Assembly (NCBI GenBank): GCA_964016875.1
Contig: OZ024727.1
Coordinates: 4,984,893 to 5,048,892 of the forward strand
Reading direction: 5' to 3'
DNA: 64,000 nt
Source of the DNA: Fallopia convolvulus
Taxonomy: Eukaryota > Streptophyta > Magnoliopsida > Caryophyllales > Polygonaceae
Shown: positions 47,704-58,984 of the stretch, in pieces
Position numbering within the stretch: the stretch's first letter is position 1
Layout of the letters: every line of letters starts with the position of its first letter
Notes under the pieces: generated by a model
The model's database searches: none
What the model was told of the DNA's origin: nothing
Seen by the model: only the letters and a program-made list of their open reading frames with translations
Translations under genes and position numbers: made by a program

Positions 47704-48448
47704 TAAGTAATTGATTTTCATTTTTCATCAATATCACAAATTATAGATATTTCTATATACAATGAGCTCCGTCACATTTACAGGCCCAACTGCTATTTGA
47801 ACTTATGCAGAATCCATGCATTTGAACCATGGTAACCTACCATCACAACTGACGAGCAAAAATCATATATAAAAAATGATCACACAAGATAAAAATGACT
47901 ACATACAACAAATCCATATATTTGTAGAAAGTCGTTTTATCAATAAAGAATATGCTTGTAGTTCAATTCAATGTCCACTCCAAAAACAAAAACAAAATAC
48001 CCTGGAAGAGCTCAGAAAAATTACCCAAGCTTCCAAAAGGTAAGCGATAAATTGGGAGATAAAACAAATAGTAAATATTGAATCACAAAAACCATGAGGG
48101 AGAAAATTCAAAACTACAAATGAATCCATACAAAATCAAAAGAAATGACAAACTGAATCTCCACTATTACTCGGGTGCTCGCATCATAACCCTTTAAACC
48201 TGTTCACCAGTTTGTGCCTTTCCTCATTTTGCAATTCATCAGGATTCAGGACCATTTGAATCAGACACATGCCAACAAACACGATTTTCATTTTATCTAT
48301 ATATCTTCACAGATGTGTGGTTGGTTACTGCAAAAAAGTAGTAACAACAATCAAATTAACAAAAACATTCAGAAAATTCAATTTGTTGATTTTTTTTTGC
48401 AGAATAAGAACAAGTTCCAATTCAAAGAGCAAATTGGTATGTTTCCAT
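47704..48448. other. Intergenic DNA, probable NAP1 3' untranslated and downstream region
   Basis: No recognised coding sequence or transposon ends. The part nearest 48,448 is downstream of the NAP1 gene. A last small NAP1 exon could lie here, but I could not find one that codes for the usual C-terminal tail. Confidence 0.4.
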
Positions 48449-51400
48449 TCAAGTATGTACCTTCTTCCTGCCCTTGGGTTTCTCTTCTTCATCTTCATCA
48501 TCATCGTCCTCATCATCCTCGTCGTCGTCCTCATCATCATCATCGTCTTCATCATCTTCGTCTTCCTCATCATCATCATCCATGGCCTCAAATTCATCTT
48601 CCTCAGCCGCTTCCCCGGTAAACCAAGAGACAGCATGGGGTATAATTTTGTCTCGGATTGTTGTACTATGTATAACAATGGTATCAAGAATTAGTAGATG
48701 CAAGCATATCAGTTTTACATGTTATGCATCAGAATAAAGCTTTTATAGTATAATGCCCTAAAGTAGACCGCCAATTTCTATACACAAATTATGCACACCA
48801 AGCCAACAAAACATCTATGGTAGATGGTCCCTTTGAGGGTGAAGGGATATAAGAAAAATAAATAAATACTTTTCACAAGAAAAATTACTCAATTTGCATA
48901 AAAGTGAACCAAAGCCATTCTATTATTTGCAATTTACCCCCATCAAACTCTAAATTACCAAGTGACACTTCAACCACTTTTCTTGAAGCAAAAATATTTC
49001 ATCTTACCAAAAACATTTCATCTGACTTTGAAGAATACGAATACCTAAATTCAAGAAAGTTCATATATACAGCATAGGAAAGAATTGAAGAAAAGCATGA
49101 ACTAAAACATACTCTTTTATGATACAGTGAAGATAAACTTAGCATGGACAGCAATCTTTGGTATGCAGTATATGTTTATGTGTATTATAGGTAGACGTTA
49201 TTCCTCCACTTCACACGCACAATAAAGTAAAAAACAGAACCATATAACCTTCAAGATTGACAACATAGAATACAGTGATCAAACATTAAACTTACAAGAC
49301 GAAGGATTATAGCAATTATGACACAAATATAATTCAAGAAACAACAATAAAGGCATAATTTTAGGTATTCAAGAAACCCTTAAAGTGTTAACAATTTTTT
49401 GGATTGTCCACTGTGTTCCAACAAGGCAAAACCAAAAAAAGACATTAAAAAACACATCAGAGTACCACGGGCATTTCTTAATTCTCAGACAAGCAATGAA
49501 ATCAAAGTAGGAAACTCAAAGCAGATTACTGGCAGATATAAGACAAATATGATAATAAAGGCTGATAGAAGTTCCAGACAATGTAAATAAAATAGAGACG
49601 CGTAAATATAAATATGCTAGCTCACCCAATTTCATAGTCCAGATCCATTTCATTCTGAAGCTCCTCTGCCTGAAATTCAAAAAAGAACAAGTTATTTATC
49701 ATAGCCCTACAAAGCCAAACCCAACTTCAATACTATGTAGAATCAGACTTACGGTATCTTCATCAATTTCATCACCATCCTCGGGAACTTTGGGAGGGTT
49801 GAAGAAATTAAAGAAGCTTTCACATTTTTCAGTCTTGGTTATAATCTTGCCGCCTTTCTTTGACTTTTTCTTTAGAAGCTTCTGTGTCAAACATTTTCCA
49901 GAATGCCACTCAATCTCAGTCCTACAAAGTGGTAAAGAGACATGAGCTTTCTGCATCAGCATAGGAAACCTTCAAAAAGACAACCCACAGCTTACCCAAT
50001 TGCCTTCTCCAAAATTGGCTCATCTTCATCAACCATGTGGTATGTTTTTGTGAGAGCGGTATTTTTAAAGTAAGGATTTGTGTCGAACAAAAATTCAAGC
50101 TTGAAGCCCTTAAAGTCACCAATCCTACACCATTTGATATCTTTCAGATATTTTAAAGCCCCTTCATCTCGCTCTGTGATCTGAATACCAAACTCAAAAT
50201 TTTCAGGCTATACCTAGGTGAAAAATGGTAGCATATAGAAACAGTTAAGGTGCAATAATTACCTCTTCAGCCAAAACTTCATTCGTCTTCATTGCATTCA
50301 ACCAAAAGTTGGGAACACCTTTTTCTGCATACGATATTTCAGAAAAGACCTAATATTAAGATATAAATAATACACTAACAAAAGGAGTAATAACTAGATC
50401 AATAAAGTGAAACCCACTGAAATGGACGACTGGGCTACTTTTCCCAGTCTCCATGCTCCAAGAAACAACTATTTCACTCAACCCCCATCAATTCAGATCA
50501 CAAAACTTGGTAAAATTGTGCCCAAATACCCAATATCAGCAGGATCCAATTACCAAATATACTGTGCCCCAAACCATATTCATATTAAATTTATTATAAT
50601 CAAGTCACTTCACAAGGTACCTTCTGGGGTATTCACATCTCCCTCCTTCGCATCATCATCTTCGATCTTTCCTTCCACTTCAACCACACCATTTACGATC
50701 TCATATCTCTGCAGGTTTGCAACAAACTTGAAATAAATACAAGAGCAACTACAAAAAGATAGAGAAGAGAGATGATGCAGCTGAAGGCAGAGCAAATAAT
50801 GAATTCTAAGGGAGCACCTTAGAGTAAAGCGGTTGATATTGCTTCTGATATTTAGCTTCAAGTGCTGCCCTCTCCACAAAATATTTTGCCTCAAGCTCAT
50901 TATGTTGGCTCTGCGGAATTATATGCACTATAAATTACTCTTCATATTAAAACTATTTGAAGAAGCAAACTTAAGAATCAGAACATTCCTATAACAAAGT
51001 AGCCATAAGCAATGTAGATTTCATTAAAAAAAACTGCAAAATGCAAAATCTGAAGGTAATGTAATTCAAGAGATCTACAAAGGCCTGAGGAAAGGCCTAT
51101 ATTATCAGATCAGTTACAGTAACTCTGCTCATAGTAAAAATGTACACACAAGTAGAGGTTAAGGGAGACAGTAGAAACTAAGCTAAGATCCGGTGGCATG
51201 CAGATCAACTAACTTATATTCACAAGGCAGATACACATTTGTGTGTGTATATATATGTGAGAATATTTCTGTAAAGGGTAGGCAGCAACTCCTCTATAGC
51301 CGTAATGGTTTAACAAATAGCCTAACCTAAACTACATGAAAAAATGAAATTATACAGCCCAGCCAATTCTATAATAAGATTAAAAACAATAATAAGCAAA

Positions 51401-52063
51401 GGCAGCAAAAAAAAAAAAAAAACTACATCATATACCAACTCAGTTATGTGCACAAACAATAGATTAATTTTGTAGAGCCCTTGAAGAATGGCATAACTAG
51501 AATTACTGAATAATTTCATTCTAAGAAGAAACTTTACGAACCACAGATACTAATGACCATTGAAACTACACAGTCAAAGCATGTTAAGCCTACGATTATC
51601 CAATTCAAGCTCCACCAAAACTAAGCAAAACGAATCACGAAGAGAAGAAAGTAGCCAATATAAGCACAGTAAATCCAAAAGAAGAAAACCTGCAACTGTC
51701 TCAGCTCCTCAACACGCGCCCGGACCTTCGGCGGAAGGGATTCCAACACAGGCGCAGACTCGCCAGCCAGATCCCGCAACTTACTCTGCAAAGATAATTC
51801 AATAACCAGCATAAGCAATAACGATCATCTACAGCCCTAATCTCCTCAAACCCCCAACTCAATTCAAACCTCACCTTCAGAGCATTCAACAGGCCAGCAC
51901 GATCCTCCCGACTAAGAGCTGCACAGAAAACAATCAGCAATCAACAATCTAACGAAATGAGGAAAGAGAGTAGCCGGATTCATGATTTTCAGACGGTACC
52001 AGCGACGGCCGGAAGGTCAGCGGCGAATTCGTCCATATCGAAACAATCTTTGCCGTCAGTCAT
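48449..52063 (-). CDS. NAP1: Nucleosome assembly protein 1 (NAP1-like histone chaperone)
   Basis: NAP1 proteins bind H2A-H2B dimers, carry them between cytosol and nucleus and assist nucleosome assembly. Ten exons with matching phases and GT/AG junctions: 52063-52000, 51918-51875, 51785-51690, 50910-50818, 50708-50621, 50324-50263, 50180-49996, 49921-49753, 49669-49626 and 48665-48461, in total 1050 bases or 350 codons. The start MTDGKDCFDMDEFAADLPAV fits the family. Hallmarks are ALSREDRAGLLNALK, LPPKVRARVEELR, LEAKYFVERAALEAKYQKQY, KGVPNFWLNAMKTN, LKDIKWCRIGDFKGFKLEF, ILEKAIGTEIEWHSGKCLT, FFNFFNPPKVPE and TIRDKIIPHAVSWFTGEA, then a ~35-residue Asp/Glu tail and a KPKGRKK basic patch. Reading through exon 10 gives VHT and a stop at 48,449. 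A GTACATAC donor at 48,460 allows another exon, where many plant NAP1s carry a CKQQ prenylation signal. No frame damage is seen. Confidence 0.93.
48474..48600. repeat. (TCATCA/TCG)n repeat coding the acidic tail of NAP1
   Basis: An imperfect trinucleotide repeat (TCATCATCG type) is read on the minus strand as Asp/Glu codons of the NAP1 acidic tail. The plus-strand poly-Ser frame is an artefact of this repeat. Tail length may vary between alleles. Confidence 0.85.
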
Positions 52064-52213
52064 CTTCGCAGACAGCTGAATCGACTAAGCAAGTGAGAAG
52101 CAGATGCCAATGGCGAGACCGAAATGTGGGAGATCGGAGAGAAAAGAGGAGGAAGAAGAGGCAGGCGGTGGCGATTGGGTGGCTCTTCTCTCTCGGAGTT
52201 TGACCTAGCTGAG

Positions 52214-52234
52214 TATATATGAACGTTATATAAT
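52214..52234 (-). promoter_or_regulatory. Probable NAP1 core promoter
   Basis: On the minus strand TTATATAA (52,234-52,227) and ATATATAC (52,220-52,213) lie 150-170 bases upstream of the NAP1 start codon. A CT/GA-rich leader follows (52,200-52,140, with GAGAGAGAAGAG). These are TATA-like boxes at a plausible distance. Which one is used is not known. Confidence 0.5.
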
Positions 52235-52509
52235 GCGAGGGGAGAATGTGGGGGGTGGGAGTCACGCGCTCTCGCGGGACATGATTTTCACGAACTATGG
52301 TGGGCCCAGAGACCGTGACGTGTCCGAGTTGCGCCCTTGGGATATTCTTTCCCGGCTTTTGGGATGCGCTGTTGTTGCGTGTGCTGTATTTTGTAGGTCT
52401 GCCTTTTTCCCTGCAAATTGCCAACTTTGCTGTCTTTTTTTAAGTGTAATTTGGCATAATGAAATTTGATTACCTACAAAAATTAAGGGTGTATGATCGA
52501 AATAAGAAA
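52235..52509. other. NAP1 upstream region
   Basis: GC-moderate, gene-free sequence between the NAP1 promoter and the LINE 3' end, probably holding the proximal regulatory elements of NAP1. No specific site could be assigned. Confidence 0.4.
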
Positions 52510-52763
52510 CTTTTTTTGGTCAGCAAGAGGGCAACAGCCCAGAGCTTTTATTTCTTAAAACATCAGAAGTCAGAGATTACAATAAAAGGAGGTATATCCT
52601 CAAAAACAATAAAGTTCTGATCTAAGCTAAAGAAAAGATTTGCTAAAGCATCAGCTATTTTATTACTGTTTCTACTAATTTGTTGAACAACCACTCTCCA
52701 AGTTGGACGCTGGATTAGCGAGCGGCAGTGGACCACCAAGGCAAAATCCGGGTGGGTGGTCGG

Positions 52764-52985
52764 TATTGATAATATATTTTAGATTAAGTATTGTATTCTA
52801 TTATTATATTATCTTTCCATTCTTGACTAGATAATATTGTTAGGATCAAGGATATTACTTATTTTTAGATACTTGTTATTCTAGATAAGATTCTATCCTA
52901 ACTAGGGTTTCATCACTTGTATAAGTAGTCGTCTTGATCATTAATAATATTACACATCTCTTTCATAAAATATAAAACTCCATTA
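52764..52985 (+). repeat. 5' LTR of the Copia-like element
   Basis: It is 222 bases, AT-rich, with a likely TATA-type region near TTGTATAAGTAG, and is followed directly by TGGTATCAGAGC. Outside the 30-base gap it differs from the other LTR at about two sites. Confidence 0.85.
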
Positions 52986-53334
52986 TGGTATCAGAGCTAT
53001 TCGCCAAACGGCCTCTCTCGATCCTAGGCCCGCCCTGTCGTGTCCAAGTGTCAACTGGGCTAGTTCCCCCAGTTGCACTTGCGGGGGCGTATTAGAATGC
53101 ATTCCCACATCTAAAGTTGGGACATATCTTGCCTAGTATATATACCATTGGGCTACTCCTCCTATTGCCAATTGGTTTTAGGATGGAACTCCATTGGGCT
53201 TATTATGGTATCGGAGCGTTTTGCCTAGCGGCATTTCGATCCTCAATTTTTTTTTCCTCTCATGGCCGCCGATGTCTATAATCAATCACCACAAAATAAC
53301 TTCCGCTGCTTTAACAAAAAAAATCTCTGCCTTC

Positions 53335-53745
53335 GGGTGTCTTCGACGAAATCGAGATCACTTTTGGTGTCTCCGACGAAATCGAGATCGCCTTCGGGCG
53401 TCTCATACAAAATCGAGATCGCCTTTGAGCGTCTCCTACAAAATCGACATCGCCTTCGGGCATCTCCTACAAAACCGGGATCGTCTTCGGACGTCTCATA
53501 CAAAATCGGGATCGCCTTCAAGTGTCTCATACAAAATCGAGATCGCATTCGTGTGTCTCATACAAAATTGAGATCGCCTTCGGGCATCTCATACAAAATC
53601 GAGATCGCATTCGTGGGTCTCATACAAAATCAAGATCGCCTTCGGGCGTCTCATACAAAATCGGGATCGCCTTCGGGTGTCTCATTCAAAAACAAGATCG
53701 GCCTCGTCCGACTCATACAAAACCAGGATCGGCCTTGTTCGACTC
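53335..53745 (+). repeat. 31-bp minisatellite inside the Copia-like element
   Basis: About thirteen units of the type TCTCATACAAAATCGAGATC-GCCTTCGGGCG repeat with point differences. Because 31 is not a multiple of three, each unit is read in all three frames in turn, and all three are open. This gives long overlapping frames at 53,194, 53,262 and 53,522 that encode repeats such as SYKIEIAF and HTKSRSPSG. Nothing indicates that they are translated. Confidence 0.9.
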
Positions 53746-53981
53746 CAACAACACGAGATCAACTTCGCCTTTAAGAAATTGTCTTCAAGCTCGAACTTTC
53801 CTATTGACGTCTCTTTGCGAGGGCATCCTTACGAAACCAAGAGGCATAGTCCAATTCCAATTGGGCTCCAACTTCAAACAATTGTCTCCAAGCTTCGACT
53901 CTGTCTCAGATCGTCTAGCTTGAGGAGGCATGATAATCTCCAAACTACGTCTTTCTACAGAATGTCTTGTTTGTGGGGGAA

Positions 53982-54173
53982 TATTGATAATATATTTTAG
54001 ATTAAGTATTGTATTCTATTATTATATTATCTTTCCATCCTTGACTAGATAATATTGTTAGGATCATTCTAGATAAGATTCTATCCTAACTAGGGTTTCA
54101 TCACTTGTATAAGTAGTCGTCTTGATCATTAATAATATTACACATCTCTTGCATAAAATATAAAACTCCATTA
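53982..54173 (+). repeat. 3' LTR of the Copia-like element
   Basis: It is 192 bases, shortened by one 30-base deletion after GTTAGGATCA. It is preceded by a G-rich polypurine tract and followed by the GTCGG target duplication. Confidence 0.85.
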
Positions 54174-54921
54174 GTCGGAAGCGTACCGGTGAGGAGCTTG
54201 ACCACATAGAGAGCGTCTGTTTGAATCATCAAAGCTTGAGTGTTCTTCTGTTGGGCTATGGTTAAAGCTCTGTGAATAGCAAGTAATTCAGCACGTACTG
54301 TCGAGCAATGACCCAATTTTTCAGCAAAAGCAAGGACAGTCAAGCCCTCTGAGTTTCGAAGGATGCCACCCCCGCCGGCCTCACCACGGTTGCCGTTTGA
54401 CGCTCCATCAGTATTGAATTTCAGCCAATTCGGGTTCGGTAGACGCCACTCGTTATTTGCTGCTCTAGGAGCGTCCCGCTGGTTCTGCAAACACTCCTTT
54501 TTCTCATTCTCCACTCTTCTGAAAGCCATGACAACATTGCAAACGGTTTGGATGATTCTCATGGGATTGTCGACTTCATTATTGAAAATTAAGGCGTTTC
54601 TCTGTTTCCAAATATACCAGAGCATGAAGGAAAAAATCGTTCTCCACTGGTCGTGCGATTTCATATTCAAAGTCAGCCATGGTTTCATATCAAAAGCAAA
54701 GAAGCTGTCATCGCTGGTTTTTCCACCCAAATTCAGCCATGTTTGTTTAATTAGGGGGCAATCATGAAGCATGTGAATGACAGTCTCATCGTGTTGGCAT
54801 CTCGGGCACGCTTTTGAATTTGTAAGATGGCGTTGAAATCTAACGTTGTTGCAAAGTACACTATCGCAAGCTGCAAGATGGAGGAAATTGCGCACTCGCT
54901 GCTGTGTTGGCGTTTTCCAAA

Positions 54922-57900
54922 TCAGGTTCCAATTGAAGTCATCTCTGACAACTGGTGGTCTGCGCAGAGAACAAGCAGAATTGGTCGAAAAATGACCCTA
55001 TTGCGTTTCAGCCCAATAAACTCTATCTTCTTGTGCATCATTGTCAGTAATAATCTGCTGGGATTGGAGTCTACACAAAATATTGCTTGGCAGATAAAGC
55101 TGAATATGTGGCCAATCCCAACCTGTTCCATTCCAAAGTTCAACGACTGTCGCCCCCAGAACATCTTCTGGAATCGGGTTAATTGCCATCTCCTCAAGTG
55201 GTTTATCACAAAGCCATCTATGGGTCCAAAAAAGGGTTCGCTGTCCGTTTCCAATTGCAACTCGGGTTCCTCGGCTAAAGACATCAGCACCATGTTCAGT
55301 GCCTCTCCAAATAAAAGACGCAGATCTCCTCTTCTCAATCATATCAATATCCACTCTGTTATCACAGTATTTGCCTCTCAATATTCTCGCCCACAGAGCC
55401 TCGGGGTTTTTCATGAGCCTCCATCCAAGTTTAGCCAACGTCACCTTATTTGTACCCCGAATTTCTCGGATTCCTAGGCCTCCTTCTTGGACAGGCTGCG
55501 TTACTTTCTCCCAAGAGAGAAGGTGGATCTTCCTGCTTGTTGATGTCGAGCCCCATATAAATTGACGGATCGATTGCTCAATCTCATCGCAAACTCCCCT
55601 TGGAATCTTCATTGATTGCATTACATAGAGTGGGAGACTAGTGAGAATGGATTTGGCAAGAGTTATTCAGCCTGCAAAGGAAAGTGTCTTGGCCTGCCAT
55701 CCTCTTAAGCGTGCAACAATCTTGTCAAGCATAAAATTGAATTGGGCGTTTGACACTTTCCCTTCAATCATAGGAACTCCAAAATATCTACCAAACTCTG
55801 AACATCTGCTCATATCAAGTTTCGCGCAATTCTGATCTGCACATTGAGGTGGAACAGCAGGGCCAAAGAAGATGGAGCTTTTTGCAAAATTGACTCTCTC
55901 GCCTGAGGCCGAACAAACGTTTTCTAAACAAATTTTGATAATATTGACCTGATCGGCAGTGGCTTCAGCGAAGATCAAAAGGTCGTATGCGAAGAAAATA
56001 TGAGACAAGTTCACCCTCCCACATTTAACGGTTTCCAGACGCTTGAGTCTACCGCTCCTTGGATAATTTGAGATAATCGTTCCATGCATAGAACGAACAA
56101 ATAGGGGGAAAGCGGATCTCCTTGTCGGACTCCTCTTGTAGCACGAAACCCTTCTATAGCTTCACCATTCCACAGTATTTTCGTCTCCCCCAGTGACTGA
56201 CAGATCATAATCGTTCGAACCAGCCGTTCTGGCAAGTTAGCTTGAACGAGAGTATCTTCAAGCAAATTGACGAGCACTTTTACGTCTCTATAAAAGCACT
56301 GTCAAAGAAAATTCCTAACTTCCTAACCTTAGCAAAGTGGAAGTAAGGGTCGAACCCACAAAGACTCGGAATATTTGTATTTAAGTAATATTACTAAATT
56401 AAAGGGGGATTTTGTGATTGTAAACTGAAATCTAAATTATTAAAACTAACTAAAACAAAGCAAGTAAATGTGATTTAAGATTCAAATATGGAGAAAAGCG
56501 TCCAACTAGTTTTGTATCCGTTGCATACATGAGTTTTGATCCTTGATTATTCTTATTTCAATTTCCCTTGACTAATCTATTGTGAATTTATGAATTCAAG
56601 CTTAAGGTGGTTGTTAATATACACCGTCTTTAACAACCTTTTAACCAATTAACCTAGAAAACCTTCTATGTCAAATTGATCATGCAATTTAGTTCAAAGC
56701 ATTCAATAGAAACAATAATTCATGAATTCCACCGTCTATTCATGACGTCTTGCGATTGAATTCTCCGCCTTTGATTAACCTTATTCCACCGTCTATAAGT
56801 TTAATCAAAGGATTCATCCATGAATAATCAAATTCCACCGTCTATTTAATTATTCTAGTTGTAATTCAACCTAGAAGTAGAATAGGTGGCCAATCTATAC
56901 TAATCCTAAGCGAATTTAATCAATCAAGCATGGAGAGATTCAATCTAGTCAAGGCAAATAGAAATAATTCAAATCTCACAAACAATCATGCCTACAACTT
57001 CAACTAACTAGTTGGACATGAGAAAATTAGCTAGAAATCGACATTAAAGAAAAATAAAACTTACAAGAGTCAAATTTCTCTTCAATTGCAAATCTAGGGT
57101 TTTGTCTCCACAAATCTCCAAATTCTTCAATAGCATAAAACTAGAACAAAAGATAGCATAATCTCCAAAATAAAACCTAAGCAAAGTATATATATGGTAG
57201 CTAGAAATATCCATAAATACTAAAGAAGTCGGCCCACAAGATAACACGGAAGCCCGAGTCAGCTTCGTACAAACGCGCCAAAGCGCGGTCAAGGCCCTCA
57301 AAGCGCGGTCGCGCTATGCCCGCGCTCCGGCGTCAGCAACTCTAGTGACACTTCAGAGGCTGTTTTGACCCCCTTCGAGTTGGAATTTGGACTCGGAGTA
57401 CAAATATGAATTGTAGCTCTTCGAGTTAGCTTTCCATTGATACCCAATTCAGCTTCATCCGACCTCTATAGCTCCCAAACCAAGCATTTCAAGATAGAGG
57501 TGTCAAAATAAGACTCCAGTGCATGACCCGGGTTTAAGCGTTTTTATCCCTCAAACTCTTGGGCCTTAGCTCTTCTAATATTCACTTTATTCACTTTAAG
57601 CTTCATCTTGATCCTCCACAATCATCTAAGATCCATCCCGTCCATGCTTGTTTACCTAAAGATCTGCAAAACCGAACAAAACAAGCGCAAAACCCGAATT
57701 CTCTAGAAAATCTAAAAACCTAAGAACTACACTAAACTTAGCTAAAACCATGCAATATAAACATGAATATGCATCCTAATCACTACCTAAATGCAAGCTA
57801 TCAGAAATCCCATCGTACTCTATCGTAAGCTTTTTCGAGGTTAATTTTAGCAATCATCCGCCATTTGGCTTCAACTCTCGATCTCATCGTGTGGAGAATT

Positions 57901-58620
57901 TCTTGGACAATAACAATATTGTCCATAATTTGCCTTCCCGGGATGAAGCTCGATTGGGTTGGCGCAATCAGGTTCGGAAGGAGCGGTTTGAGTCGGTTAA
58001 CAATCACTTTTGTAGCTAGTTCGAATGTGACATTCAGCAAAGCGATAGGCCGGAATTGGTTTATGGTTTCCGGATTATCAACTTTAGCGATAGGAAACAG
58101 AAGTGCATCACAAAGCCCTGGCGGGAAAACTCCTCGGTTCAGCAAATCACCTACAGTTTCAGTCACTTTCTAAGCAACGCAGGGCCAGTTTTTTTGGAAA
58201 AATGTCACCGGATATCCGTCCAGCCTGGGCGCTTTCATTGGTCCCATGGATTTGAGACCAAAATCTCCGCTGGTGTGACTTCTTCAAGTAAGTTGGCTTT
58301 CTCAATTTCTGAAATCGGCGGAAAGGCAGCTCTTCTCAAAAAAGTCTGATTCGCAGGAGGATCATTACTACACGAGTAGAGTTTGGAAAAGTGATCAAGT
58401 GTCATTCTTCTTAGACAATCCGAATTTGTGATCCAATCTCCCGTCTCAATCTTCAGAGTATTCACCTTGTTTGCCTTCCTTCTCACAATGGTAGACAGAT
58501 GGTAAAATCTAGTATTTCTGTCTCCCTCCATTAAGAAATTTGCTCGAGATTTTTGCATCCATAAAAGTTGTTCTTGCTCGAGCACTTCAATCAACTCTTT
58601 AATTAATATCTGTTCCAATT
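54922..58620 (-). pseudogene. LINE ORF2 reverse transcriptase domain, split by a 1.5-kb insertion
   Basis: Upstream of the RT are LLWMQKSRANFLMEGDRNTRFYH and LRRMTLDHFSKLYS. RT blocks follow: FPPGLCDALLFPIAKVDNPE, FRPIALLNVTFELATKVIVN, QSSFIPGRQIMDNIVIVQE and INLEKAYDRVRWDF. There an insertion (about 56,262-57,803) cuts the frame. After it come LEDTLVQANLPERLVRTIM, GVRQGDPLSPYLFVLCMERL and the catalytic box, which reads HIFFAYDLLIFA. L1 elements have FADD, so the first Asp is Tyr. Later parts (GRYFGVPMIEG, LRGWQAKTLSFAGR-like and KVTLAKLGWRLM) have several frameshifts near 55,660-55,000. Confidence 0.88.
56262..57803. mobile_element. Unclassified 1.5-kb insertion in the LINE RT domain
   Basis: The LINE frame stops at DRVRWDF and resumes at LEDTL across this stretch, which therefore is an insertion. 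It contains repeated TTCCACCGTCTA motifs (about 56,727, 56,785 and 56,836). At its left edge is a hairpin-forming GCACTTTTACGTCTCTATAA-AAGCAC (56,274-56,299), followed by TGTCAAAG. The right edge is GCAAGCTATCA. No protein domain is seen and no clear target duplication was found. The TG...CA ends suggest an LTR-type element, but this is unproven. Confidence 0.6.
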
Positions 58621-58984
58621 TGAGAAGCCCCGCATGTGCATTGTTGTCAAGGCTCCTACGAACTCCCTCAATTCTCCCCCAAATAATTCGTTTTCGTTTG
58701 AAAATATTTCCGAAAACATCACGATTCTATTTTCGAAGGCTAACAGTCAGGTGATTCATAGTTTCATTCAGTTTTCCAGGGAAGTTCCAGCGGTCTTCAA
58801 GAAAGGGTTTGAAATTTTCATGGAGGAGCCAAGCAGCGTTGAAACCAAAAGGCCTTTCCATATTCTGATTTGTGTTGACACCCTTGAGTCTGATTAGAAT
58901 TGGAAGGTGATCCGAGTGAGGAGCCGAGAGATGGTGAACCGAAGCTTTTGGATAAGATAATCTCCAAGAGTCGTTACATAGGGC

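Larger units (their letters stand above)
52764..54173 (+). mobile_element. Non-autonomous Copia-like LTR element, TSD GTCGG
   Basis: LTRs at 52,764-52,985 (222 bases) and 53,982-54,173 (192 bases) start TATTGATAATAT and end ACTCCATTA. The second lacks a 30-base segment. GTCGG flanks the element at 52,759-52,763 and 54,174-54,178. A TGGTATCAGAGC primer-binding site is at 52,986 and a GTGGGGGAA polypurine tract near 53,973. No protein domain is encoded. The interior holds a piece of another Copia LTR (about 53,091-53,211) with a second, altered primer-binding site (TGGTATCGGAGC at 53,206) and a 31-bp tandem repeat. Confidence 0.88.
52563..54895 (-). pseudogene. LINE zinc-binding and RNase H end, split by an LTR element
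   Basis: From 54,895 the frame has the zf-RVT block (RHLTNSKACPRCQHDETVIHMLHDCP) and an RNase H domain: WLKFNTDGASNGN, GGGGILRNSEG, STVRAELLAIHRALTIAQQK and MIQTDALYVVKLL. A Copia-like element (52,764-54,173) interrupts it. The frame resumes at 52,758 with FALVVHCRSLIQ, VVVQQISRNSNKIADALA and ends at the TGA 52,565-52,563. The matching frames on either side, and the GTCGG duplication, show that the insertion came after the LINE. Confidence 0.9.

Noticed and set aside
48474..48737. Plus-strand poly-Ser protein
   Set aside because: It is the complement of the Asp/Glu-coding trinucleotide repeat of the NAP1 gene.
53194..53923. Three overlapping proteins with SYKIEIAF / HTKSRSPSG repeats
   Set aside because: They are successive frames of one 31-bp minisatellite inside a non-autonomous LTR element. 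No conserved domain is seen.
56262..57803. Helitron in the LINE RT domain
   Set aside because: There is a hairpin near one end, but no CTRR follows it and the insertion point is not A|T. The 5' TC could also be chance.
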